From: Isoetes taiwanensis
Lineage: Eukaryota; Streptophyta; Lycopodiopsida; Isoetales; Isoetaceae
Length of the DNA stretch: 64,000 nt
Assembly: GCA_021234155.1 (NCBI GenBank)
Contig: JAJEKV010000011.1
Coordinates: 19,544,677 to 19,608,676, forward strand
Direction: 5' to 3'
The notes under the pieces are model-generated. The model was given only the letters and a program-made list of their open reading frames with translations, searched no databases and was not told the DNA's origin. Position 1 is the first letter of the stretch. Each line of letters begins with the position of its first letter. A program made the position numbers and the translations under genes. This document shows positions 35,987 to 46,318 of this stretch, one piece after another.

Positions 35987-36579
35987 AGCTTCTTAGCTCA
36001 TTTTTTAGACGCCCATGCTGCCTTTTATAGTCTTTGATCTGTGAAATTTCTGCAGGAAAGTTGGTTGCTTTTGCTTTCTGAGCCGCTTTACCTCTCAATC
36101 CCACATATAGAAGCAACGAGGATCTGCAATCGGCGCCTAATCCTTTATATAGGTATGTCGTAACTTGTGTTTGCAGCAAGGGATCACGGATTTACTCTGA
36201 TTTGAATTTCCGATTATTTGCTGGTAGCCGCATCTGCTTATATCTTGAAGAAGGCCATAAAAGGCACGAACCAGATGTGGCAAGACCTTCCCAGAAATTG
36301 TTTGCAAGATGGCCGATTGGCTTTGAGGTGCCAAAAGGATATTGCTTCAAAGCCGGCCTGTGCAAATAGGAATTTTGCACGGCTGGAAATATACGCTGGC
36401 TACTTATAGGGGAAAAATCTTAGGCATCTTGAGCAATCTTGGGCATTTAGCAAATGGAAAAAGGGATACAGTGGTGAGTGAATCGCGCCCCTCTCAGTGG
36501 TGAGTGAATCGGGCCCCTCTCTGAATCTGCTTTCTGAACCAAGCCCATTTTCTCGCCTCGCGAGGCGAGTAAAAAAATT

Positions 36580-36745
36580 TCATTGTAATTATATTTAATA
36601 ATAATAATTTAGATTGTTTAGATTTTATTTAATATTTAGATTATATTTAATAATAATAATTTAGATTTTATAATTTAGATTATTTAGATTTATTAATAAA
36701 GCTATATTTATTAATACTTATATTTTTATTTATTTTATTATTATT
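36580..36745. repeat. A/T-rich tract of taataata/tttagatt words
   Basis: Almost purely A/T, with recurring taataataatttagatt words. No genes. Confidence 0.8.
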
Positions 36746-36751
36746 ATTTTG

Positions 36752-37060
36752 GAGGGGGTGGGGGACCCTTGCCCCCCTTCGCCCCTCCCTCTCCTCCTTT
36801 ACCCCTTTGATTCCTCCCCCATCCCTTCTTCTTTTGCCTCCTCTTTTGCCTCTTTGCTCTCCCTCCCCCTGCCTCCTCCCTCCTCCCTCCCCCTTCTTCC
36901 AATGTATCCCCTCCTCGTCCTCCTTTGCCCTTTTCTCTCCTCTCTCCTCCCCCCCGCCCCTTGCCCTTCTTCCAACTTAGCCCCTTCCCTCTTCAACCTT
37001 GTGGCCCCTCCCTCTTTCTCCTCCTACCTTTCTCCTTATTAAGGTGTGCCCCCTCTCCCT
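36752..37060. repeat. Long polypyrimidine (C/T) tract
   Basis: About 300 bp in which the plus strand is overwhelmingly C and T (ccctcccctt, cttcttcctc and similar words). It creates open frames with biased composition that are not genes. Such tracts can form triplex structures. Confidence 0.85.
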
Positions 37061-37133
37061 CCCCCTCAACTGAATTTGTCTCATTTTCAGTCTGAGTCCC
37101 AAAATTCGAGATTTGTCCCACTTTAATTAAATA

Positions 37134-38789
37134 CGATTTTTGTGGGCAGAACAGGAGATGCTGGACTCCAGTTGCTATGGAGGAATGTTGCAAGAAGAAG
37201 AAAAATGGTGGATTGGGGGTAATCAATATTGAGAAACAAGGTATAGCTCTTACTGCTAAATACTTTTACACAGGTCAAGCATCCGGTTTCTATTATTATT
37301 AGGCACTACCTGGGTAAATGCTTGTCCTTTGGCTGGAGGCAACTTAGATTGGTTTTGCCCCACTCTATTTACTTCCCCTTTACAGTACCCAATTCCATCC
37401 ATGCTTTGATTAAGAAATGGATTAAGGCTTAGAATTCAGTTAAAGGTATGTTTACTTGGAAGGAGGGGCTTTCTATGGACCAATCTATTTTTTGGAACCC
37501 TGCTCTCATTACTAACGACCCTTCTCTGTGTTTAGCTTGTCATTTTACAGATCAAGCCAAACTTTGGAGTACCAAAGGGATTCACTTCATCAGGGATCTG
37601 TTCAATGAACAAGGGGTTATCCCCTTCCGGGAATCGGTCTTAGCTGAAGAGGGAGAGAATTGTGAAGCCTTATATAATAACATATGTACCTCGCTTCTTC
37701 ATGGCAGATGGTCCAATGAGGACTTCAACTGGAATCATAATGGTAGAACTGGCTTTACGGTCAGGATTACCTACAGATACCTTATGAGAATCAGGGCATT
37801 TCCATGCATATCAAATGGCAAACAGGGGCTGATAGGTGTTCCAGGAATCTGACCTTTATGTGGGCCAGCCCACTTTTTCCCAAGATTAAGTCCTTCATGT
37901 GGCAATTATGGCATAGAGCCTTGGCAACAAACCAAAAGCATTACAGGCTGCAGATGGCCGACTTTGATGTATGCTCCAGGTGTCTGAGGCAAAGAGAGGA
38001 CAAATATCACCTTTTTAGGACCTGCATTTGGTCTGAATGGGTGCTCGATCTGGCATCTAATTTATTTGGTTATAACCTCCTTTCAATGAGCTCTTTGGAC
38101 TTCTTTATGCCGGAGAACCCAAATGATTGGAGGATTTATATACTGTTATGGAGGATCTGGAAGGGGTGTAATAACTTCATTTTCAATTTTGAAATTACGC
38201 ACCCGAAAGCGGTGATTAGGCAGATTAACTATGATATCAATTGGATTACTGTTGTAGCTTAAAATGTACTTATTGTTAATCTTTGGATTTCAGGAATTAT
38301 CTTCGTGCTAGTGCGGAAAATCAAATGGAAGAAAATCAATCTCAGCACCAACCAGGAATGGCTCAAGGCGTTTGGCCCTCCGAATATCTATGGGCATAAT
38401 GAACCTTGTCTGTGCAACTGCTGCTGTGATCAAAATCCGGATGTCAGAAGAGCTTTATTGTGCGGAGCCAAAGATAATAAGGGGAGATTCAATATGGCGA
38501 AAGCAGATTCCTGCCTGTGCATCTTCTGCATCCTCACTATTATGGTCAGGGGGAGAGGTTGAAAGATTAAAAATCTTAATCTCAGATCCCCCTTCTAGTT
38601 TGGTGCCTATATGGGACTCATTCTCTGAATTGCATGCTCTGCTACTTCACCAGTATCTGAACAGTGATAACAACTCTTATTTTTTACTTATCATTTTATG
38701 AATGGGTTATACTTCCCTGTAAAAAGTAATTTTTGTAATCTTATTTATACATAAATATATATATCGGCCTTCAATCAAAAAAAAAAATG
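37134..38789 (+). mobile_element. LINE-B (L1-like), 3' part
   Basis: Continuation of 32492-33184. The text around KKKKNGGLGVINIEKQG (about 37190-37240) is a standard L1 motif. A long C-terminal region follows (37448-37840), then, after a frame change near 37810, the zf-RVT domain with PLFPKIKSFMWQLWHRAL and CSRCLRQREDKYHLFRTC (about 37870-38030). The element ends in an A tract at 38777-38787, followed by the interrupted tRNA-Trp-linked repeat. It is inactive. Confidence 0.88.
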
Positions 38790-39366
38790 GGTGAAACATG
38801 ATCAATGTTGAAGAAGATTGAAGAAGAAATGTGAAACATGATCAATGTTGAAGAAAAAAATAAAAATGTTAAAATATTTTGAAGATGATCGTCCTAATGA
38901 TAAACGGTATAGCAAGGTGAAACATGATCAATGTTGAAGAAAAAGATCAAACACGCAACCATAGCAAGGTGAAATATGATCAATGTTGAAGAAAAAAATA
39001 AAAATGTTAAAATATTTTGAAGATGATCGTCCTAATGTATACGCAACCATAGCAAGGTGAAATATGATCAATGTTGAAGAAAAAAATAAAAATGTTAAAA
39101 TATTTTGAAGATGATCGTCCTAATGTATAGCAAGGTGAAACATGATCAATGAAATAAAAATGTTAAAATATTTTGAAGATGATCGTCCTAATGTATAGCA
39201 AGGTGAAACATGATCAATGTTGAAGGAAAAAGATGAAACATGATCAATGTTTGAGCAAAATCTAATCTGGACGCTTGGTCCTAATGTGTGAAACATGATC
39301 AATGTTGAAGGAAAAAGATGAAACATGATCAATGATGAAGAAAAAAATAAAAATGTTAAAATATTT
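38790..39366. repeat. tRNA-Trp-linked repeat array, right cluster
   Basis: At least five diverged tandem copies of the unit with gatgatcgtcctaatg, tagcaaggtgaaacatgatc, aatgttgaag and aaaatgttaaaatattttga. Two contain the remains of the antisense tRNA-Trp 3' part (38947-38960 and around 39040). The array ends directly at the intact tRNA-Trp gene, whose 3' flank (ttgaacctg / aaaatattttgaa) is the unit's own edge. Confidence 0.88.
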
Positions 39367-39438
39367 TGAACCTGACGTGAATCGAACACGCAACCTTCTG
39401 ATCTGGAGTCAGACGCGCTACCATTGCGCCACAGATCC
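39367..39438 (-). tRNA. tRNA-Trp (CCA)
   Basis: A 72-nt minus-strand gene that folds as a full cloverleaf. The acceptor GGATCTG pairs with CAGGTTC (two wobbles). The D region is GCGCAATGGTAGCGC, the anticodon stem-loop CTGACTCCAGATCAG carries anticodon CCA (39404-39406), and the T arm is GCGTGTTCGATTCACGT. Discriminator base A. It matches my memory of plant nuclear tRNA-Trp. T runs downstream can stop RNA polymerase III. It is probably functional and is the likely source of the tRNA halves in neighbouring repeats. Confidence 0.95.
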
Positions 39439-40103
39439 TTAGATAAAAAATTTAAACTTGTTTTCATTATCAAGAGTTTAAATCGGAGAAAACCAGTTTT
39501 AAAACTTGTAAATTCTAGTTGTTTCTTTGTTATACATATCGTACTGGATATCCAAAAGCCAATGTTAGCGCCTGGCAATTAGCAGGATTGCAAGCTTCCG
39601 GAGTTCCAGTGTGCAGAGGATTTGCTTTAGCCTTTGTTTGAAGAGGATTTGTTTGTGGCCTGTTTGAAGAAAAAGCCGGAAAGCCCTGTTTGCAAAGCTC
39701 TACAAAAACCCTGAGACGAATCTCTACAGAAACCAGGGCGGCGCCACCAGATCGCCACCAGAAAAACAGAGCGCCAAATCTTCGGAAATTTTAGGGCCCC
39801 GGAATCTCACCCTCAGATCTGCCTTCATTTCTCAAGCAAAAAAAAACTGCCTTTGATTCCCCAAACTTACGTTAATTGATTTTCCAGATAACTAGTTGTG
39901 AAGTATTATACCCCCTTTTTTTTAGTCTACTCCAGGTCTTAATGTCACGATATAATGCATGTAAGAAAATGGCCCTGACACGTCACGCCATACACCTTGG
40001 CGTGAACCTCATTGCCCCAAAAATATGCACCCACAAGATAGGCTCTAAACCTTGGGCTCCCCATGATGCCGCCTTCACGCACATCCTGTTGCCCCGATAA
40101 GCA

Positions 40104-40113
40104 CCGTATAAAT
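40104..40113 (+). promoter_or_regulatory. TATA box of the ATS3/PLAT gene
   Basis: The sequence cgtataaatc lies about 45 bp before the start codon at 40153. Confidence 0.6.
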
Positions 40114-40152
40114 CCCATCAAACTGACTCCTTCGTTTTGATTCAACCCCAAT

Positions 40153-40695
40153 ATGGCTAGTAGAGGCTTTATACTGCTTCTCATGTTCTTCACCCTAGCG
40201 ATCTTGCTCGAAATCTCAAAAGCTAATGTAAGTCAGCTCTACTTCTCCACACTTAAGTTTTATATCTCAACTTCCTCGTTCTAACACAAGCTTGTGTTTC
40301 AGCTTTGTGACTATGATATCACCATCAAGACCGGATGTGATTTTGGTGCTGGTACTGATGGAAAAGTGAGTGTTTCTTTGTTTAATGGATCACAGTCCCA
40401 ACTCTTCGAGCACTTGGATAGCCACAACAATGATTTTGAGATGTGCAACAAACGCACATATCGTAGACAAGCCGAATGTCTTCCCCATGTGTGTCAAGTC
40501 ACCTTGTCCCTTGAGGTTGATTTTGGTTCACAAATTGGTGCTGACTGGCAAGTGAATTATGTTGATATTGCTCAAACAAATCATGGCCAACACCACTTTG
40601 ATTTCAATTGCCGTTGGATCAAACCCCCTAGTTATCCTGTCTTTTCTGACAAGAAATCAGCCTCAGCCACTGTTGATCGTTGTTCTGCTACTTGA
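40153..40695 (+). CDS. Secreted ATS3/PLAT-domain protein
   Basis: Two exons (40153-40227 and 40303-40695) with a GT-AG intron of 75 bp give 155 residues. The N-terminus MASRGFILLLMFFTLAILLE is a signal peptide, and the exon junction falls just after it. The mature part begins CDYDITIKTGCDFGAGTDGK, typical of the embryo-specific ATS3 / plant PLAT-LH2 beta-sandwich family. It keeps family features: paired cysteines (CLPHVC about residue 97), GADWQVNYVDI and the closing FDFNCRWI. Such proteins are apoplastic or ER-associated and linked to stress or seed expression; lipid or protein binding is inferred. A C-terminal tail of about 25 residues (..SASATVDRCSAT) is specific to this protein. The frame is intact and the gene looks functional. 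Confidence 0.85.
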
Positions 40696-42000
40696 ATTTT
40701 GTTTAAATAATCTAAATTTCTTTTCTTACTATTGTTCATGAGTAATGTAACCTCTAATTCAATCCAATAAGTTCATATTATAATATGAAGCAAATCATGG
40801 CATATACATGTAATTATTACGTGAGAGTTGTTCCTATATCCTAGAATATTGATTGCCTGGAAGCATATTTATGTTAAAGAGTGGTTAACATTCTCATATA
40901 CCATTTCAACAATGATACAACATTTGTTAACAAAAATACTTTTAATTGTAACCAATGGAAAAAAAATGTGTGATGCATATAGCTTCACATAAATTATCGC
41001 CCTTTTTTTTTTTGCTTGAAACAAAGAGATTTCACAAACAAGAAAAAAGATCGGGTTTAAAATTCTTTATTTAGATGCAATACGTTTAAATGATTACAAT
41101 AAATGTCTATCTTCTTGGGGCAAAACTAGATTCATAAAGCATGGTTAACATTCTTTAAGATCAATTCAGCCATATACAACATCTATTAACATTAATCTTT
41201 CTACACAAAAAAAAAAAAAAAAAAAAAAAACACGATAGTTTTTTTATTTTGTTGTTGAAGGAAACCATAAAAATTTTATCATCCTTCAAAAGAACTTTTT
41301 CTTTTACCAACAATGAGATTCAAAATACTACGCAAGCCGGGGGCCTATATTCTTTGACATTCGCCATGTTTAGACGCAATATTTCATAGTACGACGACAC
41401 AATATTGATTCCTGACTTTCTAATATAGAACATGCATATATTAACTTCATCAGGAAATTACATTTACTGTAGGTTGTGTGTGGAACTATCTATTTTATGA
41501 TGTGATGATTTTAGAAAGACACCTCTCGGAACTCTCTCTCTCCACTTCGTTCCTCTTATTTTTAAAATTAGAAAAATATCCGATAACACACGACCAAGCC
41601 CTGAGTTGTAAACAATTAACCCAGTCTGAATTGCAGGCACATTTCCAGCACAACCCAGTTATTAAAATTCATTTTCTTGCAAGATCACTGTTTCTATTCC
41701 CTGACTTTTTCAAAACTAGTGAATAAATATTCAGTGATACACAGATTCCCTGAGTCGAGCCACTATACACCATAATTTAGCCAATCACAGAATAATAACA
41801 TCATTTCCAGTTCTATAACAGAAGTAGGAAAATCAACAAGCATATTAACTGTTAGAATGTCAAGTCATGAATTGTACAATGCAACTACTGTCTCCATTTA
41901 CTGAAAAACAAAGACTAGTTGAGAATTCCTGACTCTTAAAACAATGTTTAATCTAAGTAGCTAAAGACTAACCAAGTGATCCAACCTTGATGTCAGTTTA
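40696..42000. other. Intergenic region
   Basis: A/T-rich sequence between the converging ATS3/PLAT and H2A.Z genes, with an A tract at about 41205-41230. I see no other gene or repeat. Confidence 0.5.
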
Positions 42001-42006
42001 ATATGA

Positions 42007-42831
42007 TCAGTCCTTCTTGGTAGACTTGTTAATGAGAGACTTGTGTATGTGAGGGATGACACCACCACCAGCAATTGTACCCTTGATCAAAGTGTCGAGT
42101 TCTTCGTCTCCGCGGATAGCAAGTTGCAAATGCCTTGGAGTAATACGTTTCACCTTCAAATCTTTGCTTGCATTGCCTGCCAGTTCCAGCACTTCAGCAG
42201 TTAAATATTCTAAGATTGCTGCAGAGTATACAGCTGCATTGGCTCCAACTCTTCCGTTCGCAGAAACACGCGATTTCAGCAGCCTGTGAATCCTTCCAAC
42301 TGGAAACTGTCAACATGTACAAGGCATTAGAACATAGAAACATTCATAAGACTTCAACATGTCAAATACAAACTTGGTCTTTTCATAGGAACCACATATT
42401 CTGAACCTTACATATAGATATATAGGCTTTTGCAAGACCATAGTCCAAACATAAAGTTAGCGAGATCAAAAAGAACAAAAGACAAATTTTTGAACTTGTG
42501 CTTTCCCCCAATTTGAAACAAAGACTCTAAGACTATTAAGACTCTAAGAATATAAGACTCTAAGACTATTCTCAGATCTAAAGAAAACCCGCAAAAGTAA
42601 TTCAAAAGGGAGATTTGTTAACAATATTTCTCGTAGTGAAGAACAGAACAGGCAGCTAATTCAAAAACCAAGAAAGAAAAAGAGGAAGGAAAGGAAGCGC
42701 ACCTGAAGGCCAGCTCGGGAGGATCTGGAGATGGGTTTTTTCTTGTCTTTGGAGGCATCAAGGGGGGCGGAAGACTTGCCCATGAGCAAGCCCTTGGCGC
42801 CCTTGCCGGCCTGGTTTCCGGCGACCACCAT
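42007..42831 (-). CDS. Histone H2A.Z variant
   Basis: Two exons on the minus strand: 42703-42831 (43 codons) and 42007-42306 (99 codons plus stop), with a GT-AG intron 42307-42702. Product 142 residues. The N-terminal tail ([19 protein letters not shown], ..[14 protein letters not shown]) leads into the histone fold ([59 protein letters not shown]) and the H2A.Z-specific end [19 protein letters not shown]. This C-terminal docking sequence separates H2A.Z from canonical H2A. H2A.Z replaces H2A in nucleosomes near transcription starts through the SWR1 complex. All core motifs are present, so the gene looks functional. The upstream side (42832-43100) is rich in pyrimidine and GAGA-like words. 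Confidence 0.95.
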
Positions 42832-43104
42832 AGTTGGAAAATGAAAGGTAGGGCAGAGGGCGCTTGGCCTTGGGCGCGAGAATTGGGAGGGAGCCGAAAG
42901 GGGGCAAAACAGAGAGAGATATGGCGATGCACCAACAAAGAAAGGGCAATTTTCTTTCTTTCTTTTTTCTTAGAGAGAAAGAGCTCGTCGTAACCTCCTT
43001 TTCCCCTTGCTTGTTTTCCTTTTATTTATCTTTCCTACTTCTATATATTCTTTGCTTCACTCTTACTATTTGTTTCCATTATACTCTTGCTGCTCTCTTT
43101 TTTT

Positions 43105-43171
43105 GCTTGGGTCCCATAGGCCAGTTGGTCTCCGTAGACGCTAAAAATCTATTCTATTCTATTCTATTATA
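43105..43171 (+). mobile_element. Solo LINE-A/SINE 3' end near the H2A.Z promoter
   Basis: The terminal motif cttgggtcccataggccagt-tggtctccgtagacg is followed by a short TTCTA array (attctattctattct). Nothing of the LINE coding region is attached. It lies about 275 bp upstream of the H2A.Z start codon. Confidence 0.8.
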
Positions 43172-43821
43172 TAAATTCCCCAAATGTGTGTGTTTGGTTT
43201 TTGCACCCTCCCTTGGTCTCTAGAACCCTTTCGTTCCATAGCTGTGATTCTGTATTCTTGAATATTCCATTTTTGTTCCCTTAACAAAGAATCAAAATTA
43301 ACGTCACATTGTATTCCTATATTCCTCCCGAAACATCTCTCCACTAAGATTCTAAAAAGTCTAACTCTTAGGCTTCTGGTTTTATGTTCTAAACTATTCT
43401 ATTCTGTTCTAATAAAAAGGAATCAAAATCAAAATAGATTTATAGTGTCCATTTTTTTGTGGTCGGTCTAATTTTTAGATATATCAGGCATGAAATCTAC
43501 CAATACCACCTATTGGGAGCATAAGCAAGCTCATATTTATGACTACATTGCTTGCCAGCTTTTACTTAATATTGATTCCTTTCCTATGAAAGTAAGGCCT
43601 CTTATTTGCCCAAAATTACCCTATTTATGATCATGGGAGCAGTATGAAATATCCCTATGATGAAAACCATAAGAAGCTAATATATATTCACAAAAGGACA
43701 AAAAAATTCTCCCTTCCCTTCGTTTGCTATGTAAGATCATATCTTTAAAAGAAGTGATGGATCTATTCACTCAGCTATGTCCTCAGGCATGACCTTAAGA
43801 TATATTATTGTGCAATTTATC

Positions 43822-43980
43822 AACATGCTTATTACTGTCAAGGTTGTTCTCTCGTTCGAGGTGGGGACTTTTAAATCCTGACAGTAATAGGTCTATTGTA
43901 CTTTTTGATTGGGTTCCATAGGCCCATTGGTCTTCGTGGATGATAAGAACCCATTCAATTGAATTCAATTCTTCAAATTA
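43822..43980 (+). mobile_element. Solo LINE-A/SINE 3' region with hairpin
   Basis: Contains the conserved hairpin (left arm cttattactgtcaaggtt, right arm aaatcctgacagtaatagg) and then the terminal motif attgggttccataggcccat. The tail is an aattcaattc-like repeat. No coding part. It could be a SINE sharing the LINE-A 3' end or a severely truncated LINE. Confidence 0.75.
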
Positions 43981-44114
43981 AAAAAATGTATTGTTGTTAG
44001 GCCTAAGTCATATGTGCAGAAGTATATTTGTCGAAATTGGCTTGATAGCTTCTGCATTCTACTTCTATTCAAGAACTTTCTTTTCTTGGTTTAGCACCCT
44101 GAGCATTATGCATA

Positions 44115-44430
44115 GAAGCAAAAGAAATAATTTTGGGTTATGTTGCATTGGCAGCATCTAATTAGACATATAACACACACACCACACCAACATTGCTTTG
44201 TCGGGTCCTTCCACCAACCACCTCGTATATTGAGTGTGCCTCTAGACGATCTCAAATGCCGCATTGGCAGCATCTGATTGCATATATAATGCACACATCA
44301 TACTAACATTGTTTTGTTGGGTCCTTCCACCAACCACCTTACATTGAATGCGACTCTACACGGCCTCAAACTCACGATATGTTTGTTCTAGGAAAATTAT
44401 ATTACCACTAGACCAAATACTGTGTTGAAA
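44115..44430 (-). mobile_element. tRNA-derived SINE with duplicated body
   Basis: Minus-strand copy of the SINE at 28490-28712. The A-box-like GGTCTAGTGGTAATA (about 44405) and B-box-like GAGTTTGAGGCC (about 44370) precede the body (GGTTGGTGGAAGGACCCAAC, AATGTTAGTATGATGTG, AGATGCTGCCAAT). A second, diverged body lies directly downstream (about 44120-44240), so the 3' half is tandemly duplicated. Confidence 0.75.
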
Positions 44431-44764
44431 GAGTTGAACTCAACATTTAATTTGACGCGACAATAGTATAATCTTTGAAAGTCCAGAGTCGAAATAGTAA
44501 TTCCTTTAAAGCTTATCTTTCCAAGCGGGCCTCTAAAGCTCGATATGTTGTACCTATCAAAACATATAGAACTCATTTTCCTCAATGTCAGCTTGACATG
44601 TCGGTTAATCATGCAGTTAAGTGTCATCACCATTTTTTTTCTCCCCCTTTTTTTTGTTTGAGAATCAAAAGGTTGTGCATGTTCTTTGCTGCAGAGCCAC
44701 ATAAGTCCAATGATTTTGTGCACCTATTTTATCCAACTTTAGCCACTGTTATTTTTGCACAAGA

Positions 44765-45230
44765 AACCCATCTATCAAGCATCATTGAAAATATTTTAAC
44801 AGCATCAACCTGCACCATCGGGCCGATATTCTCCAGAGGACGAGCATACATGCATTTTTTAGCCATTAGGTTCGCTATTTATTGAAGGCATCTTCATCAG
44901 CTTCTAATATCCGTGTTTCTTCTTGCATGCATTGACCATTCTTGGAATTTTTCCTCTCCAATTTGTTTCCACTCGACCTTGTTGTCCTATTTTAGACAGT
45001 TTCCTTCATCCTTCACGTGGGAGTTGAAGTTCACTTCTTTATCAAGAGTTGAGTTTTTATGCATCTTGTGAGTCCATCATGAGAGTAGCATCTATCCAAA
45101 CCACCGATCAATATTCTCAGGAGGACGAGAATACATGCATTGCATGCATTTTTAGGCCGTTCGATTTGTTATTTATTGCAGGAGTCTTCGTCGGCTTCTC
45201 ACATCAACGGTTCTTCTTCGTCTCAACAAT
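44765..45230. repeat. Diverged tandem duplication of about 165 bp
   Basis: 44765-44925 and 45065-45230 share accatcgggc/accaccgatc, atattctc, aggacgag.atacatgcat, tatttattg.agg and gtcttc.tc.gcttctca in the same order. No coding region recognised. The rest of 44431-45480 is unremarkable. Confidence 0.65.
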
Positions 45231-45484
45231 TTTATCCCACTCTAAACTTTGTATGGTGCATGTGACTAGCCCCTTCATTTTAAAAGTTTTCTCTTATATA
45301 TGTATTTTATTGTTTGTTATGGACAAGTATTTGTGGCATACAAGTATTAAAATGACGTGCATCTATCATGGGCTAACATTGTAGTAGCCTTGTGATTATC
45401 CAAGGCCGTTGTTGAGCTTATCAGTAGTCCCAATGATAAGCCTTCAGCACAATGTCGCAAATTCAAAGTACAAAGACCTTTCCT

Positions 45485-46318
45485 CAGTAGCAGCACCTTG
45501 CCGACCTCGGTTGCGCTTGGATTATAAGCAGGCGGAGGGTTACGCTGACATGCTCGCAGAAGCCCTCGCGACAGTTATGCGGGCCCACACGCTGGAGCAG
45601 CAAACCGACCAGCTGGTTGAGCTCCTCAGAACAGGGGCAGACAGGTGCTTTGGGAGACCTCCCCCACGCCAGAGATCAGAGGCCGCAACCTTTCCGCGTA
45701 ACAGATGGTTTGATGCTGAGTGTAAGGAACGCAAACGCGCACTCCGTCTCATCGTGGATCAGGACATGCGAGCTCAGGCCACCAGCCATTACCGCGCCTT
45801 CCTCAAGGAAACAAAAGCAAGGTGCCCACCCGAGAACTTTCTGGTGCAGGGTACTCTGCAGGCCAACACAGCCTACGGGGAACATCATGGCGGTGCAATG
45901 GGAGCAGTACCTGCAACAGCTTTATGATCCCCCGGGAACACGGACAGATGTGCCCCCGCAACATGGCCCACCGCTGGTGATCACAGAAGAAGATGTCGAA
46001 GAGGGGCTGCAGCGCCTGGCTAATGGGAAGGCAGCAGACTTAGACGGCCTGCAAGCGGAGTTGCTCAAGTGGGCAGGACAGTCCATGGTGCCCGTCCTTG
46101 CTGCACTATTCAACAGGGCACTGCAAGAGGGTTTTCTCGGGTCATTGACCACAAGCAGGGTTGTTCCGATCTACAAGGCAGTGGACCTACACTGTCCAGC
46201 CAATTACCGAACCATCATGGTCAGCTCAGTGTTTGCCAAGCTGTGCGCGGGCATTCTCGAACAGCAGGTAACCAGATGGGCAGAGGCAGCGAAAGTCAGG
46301 GCACTTACCCAGGTAGGT
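45485..46318 (+). mobile_element. LINE-A internal fragment (linker and RT start)
   Basis: Plus-strand fragment with RNRWFDAECKERKRAL (about 45700-45745) and, after a frame change near 45880, EEGLQRLANGKAADLDGLQA and SRVVPIYKAVDLHCPANYRT (about 46150-46215). It matches LINE-A at about 24000-24600. It is cut off at both ends, with no endonuclease, catalytic RT box or 3' end. Confidence 0.87.

Larger units (their letters stand above)
33187..37131. mobile_element. 3.9-kb terminal-inverted-repeat element nested in LINE-B
   Basis: Perfect 17-bp terminal inverted repeats TTTAATTAAAGTGGGAC (33187-33203) and its inverse (37115-37131) are flanked by a TA duplication (33185-33186, 37132-37133). Removing the element and one TA restores the LINE reading across the site (..FKVVVRFLW.., an L1 motif), which strongly supports insertion. 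TA duplication and A/T-rich ends suggest a mariner/Stowaway-like or similar element, but I see no transposase. The interior holds a palindromic satellite, A/T-rich and pyrimidine-rich tracts, and a small secreted-protein ORF. Gene-free interior stretches (33204-33820, 34380-35750) show nothing else I recognise. Confidence 0.85.

Noticed and set aside
36749-37042. Pro/Leu/Ser-rich frame of 97 codons
   Set aside because: It is a by-product of the polypyrimidine tract.
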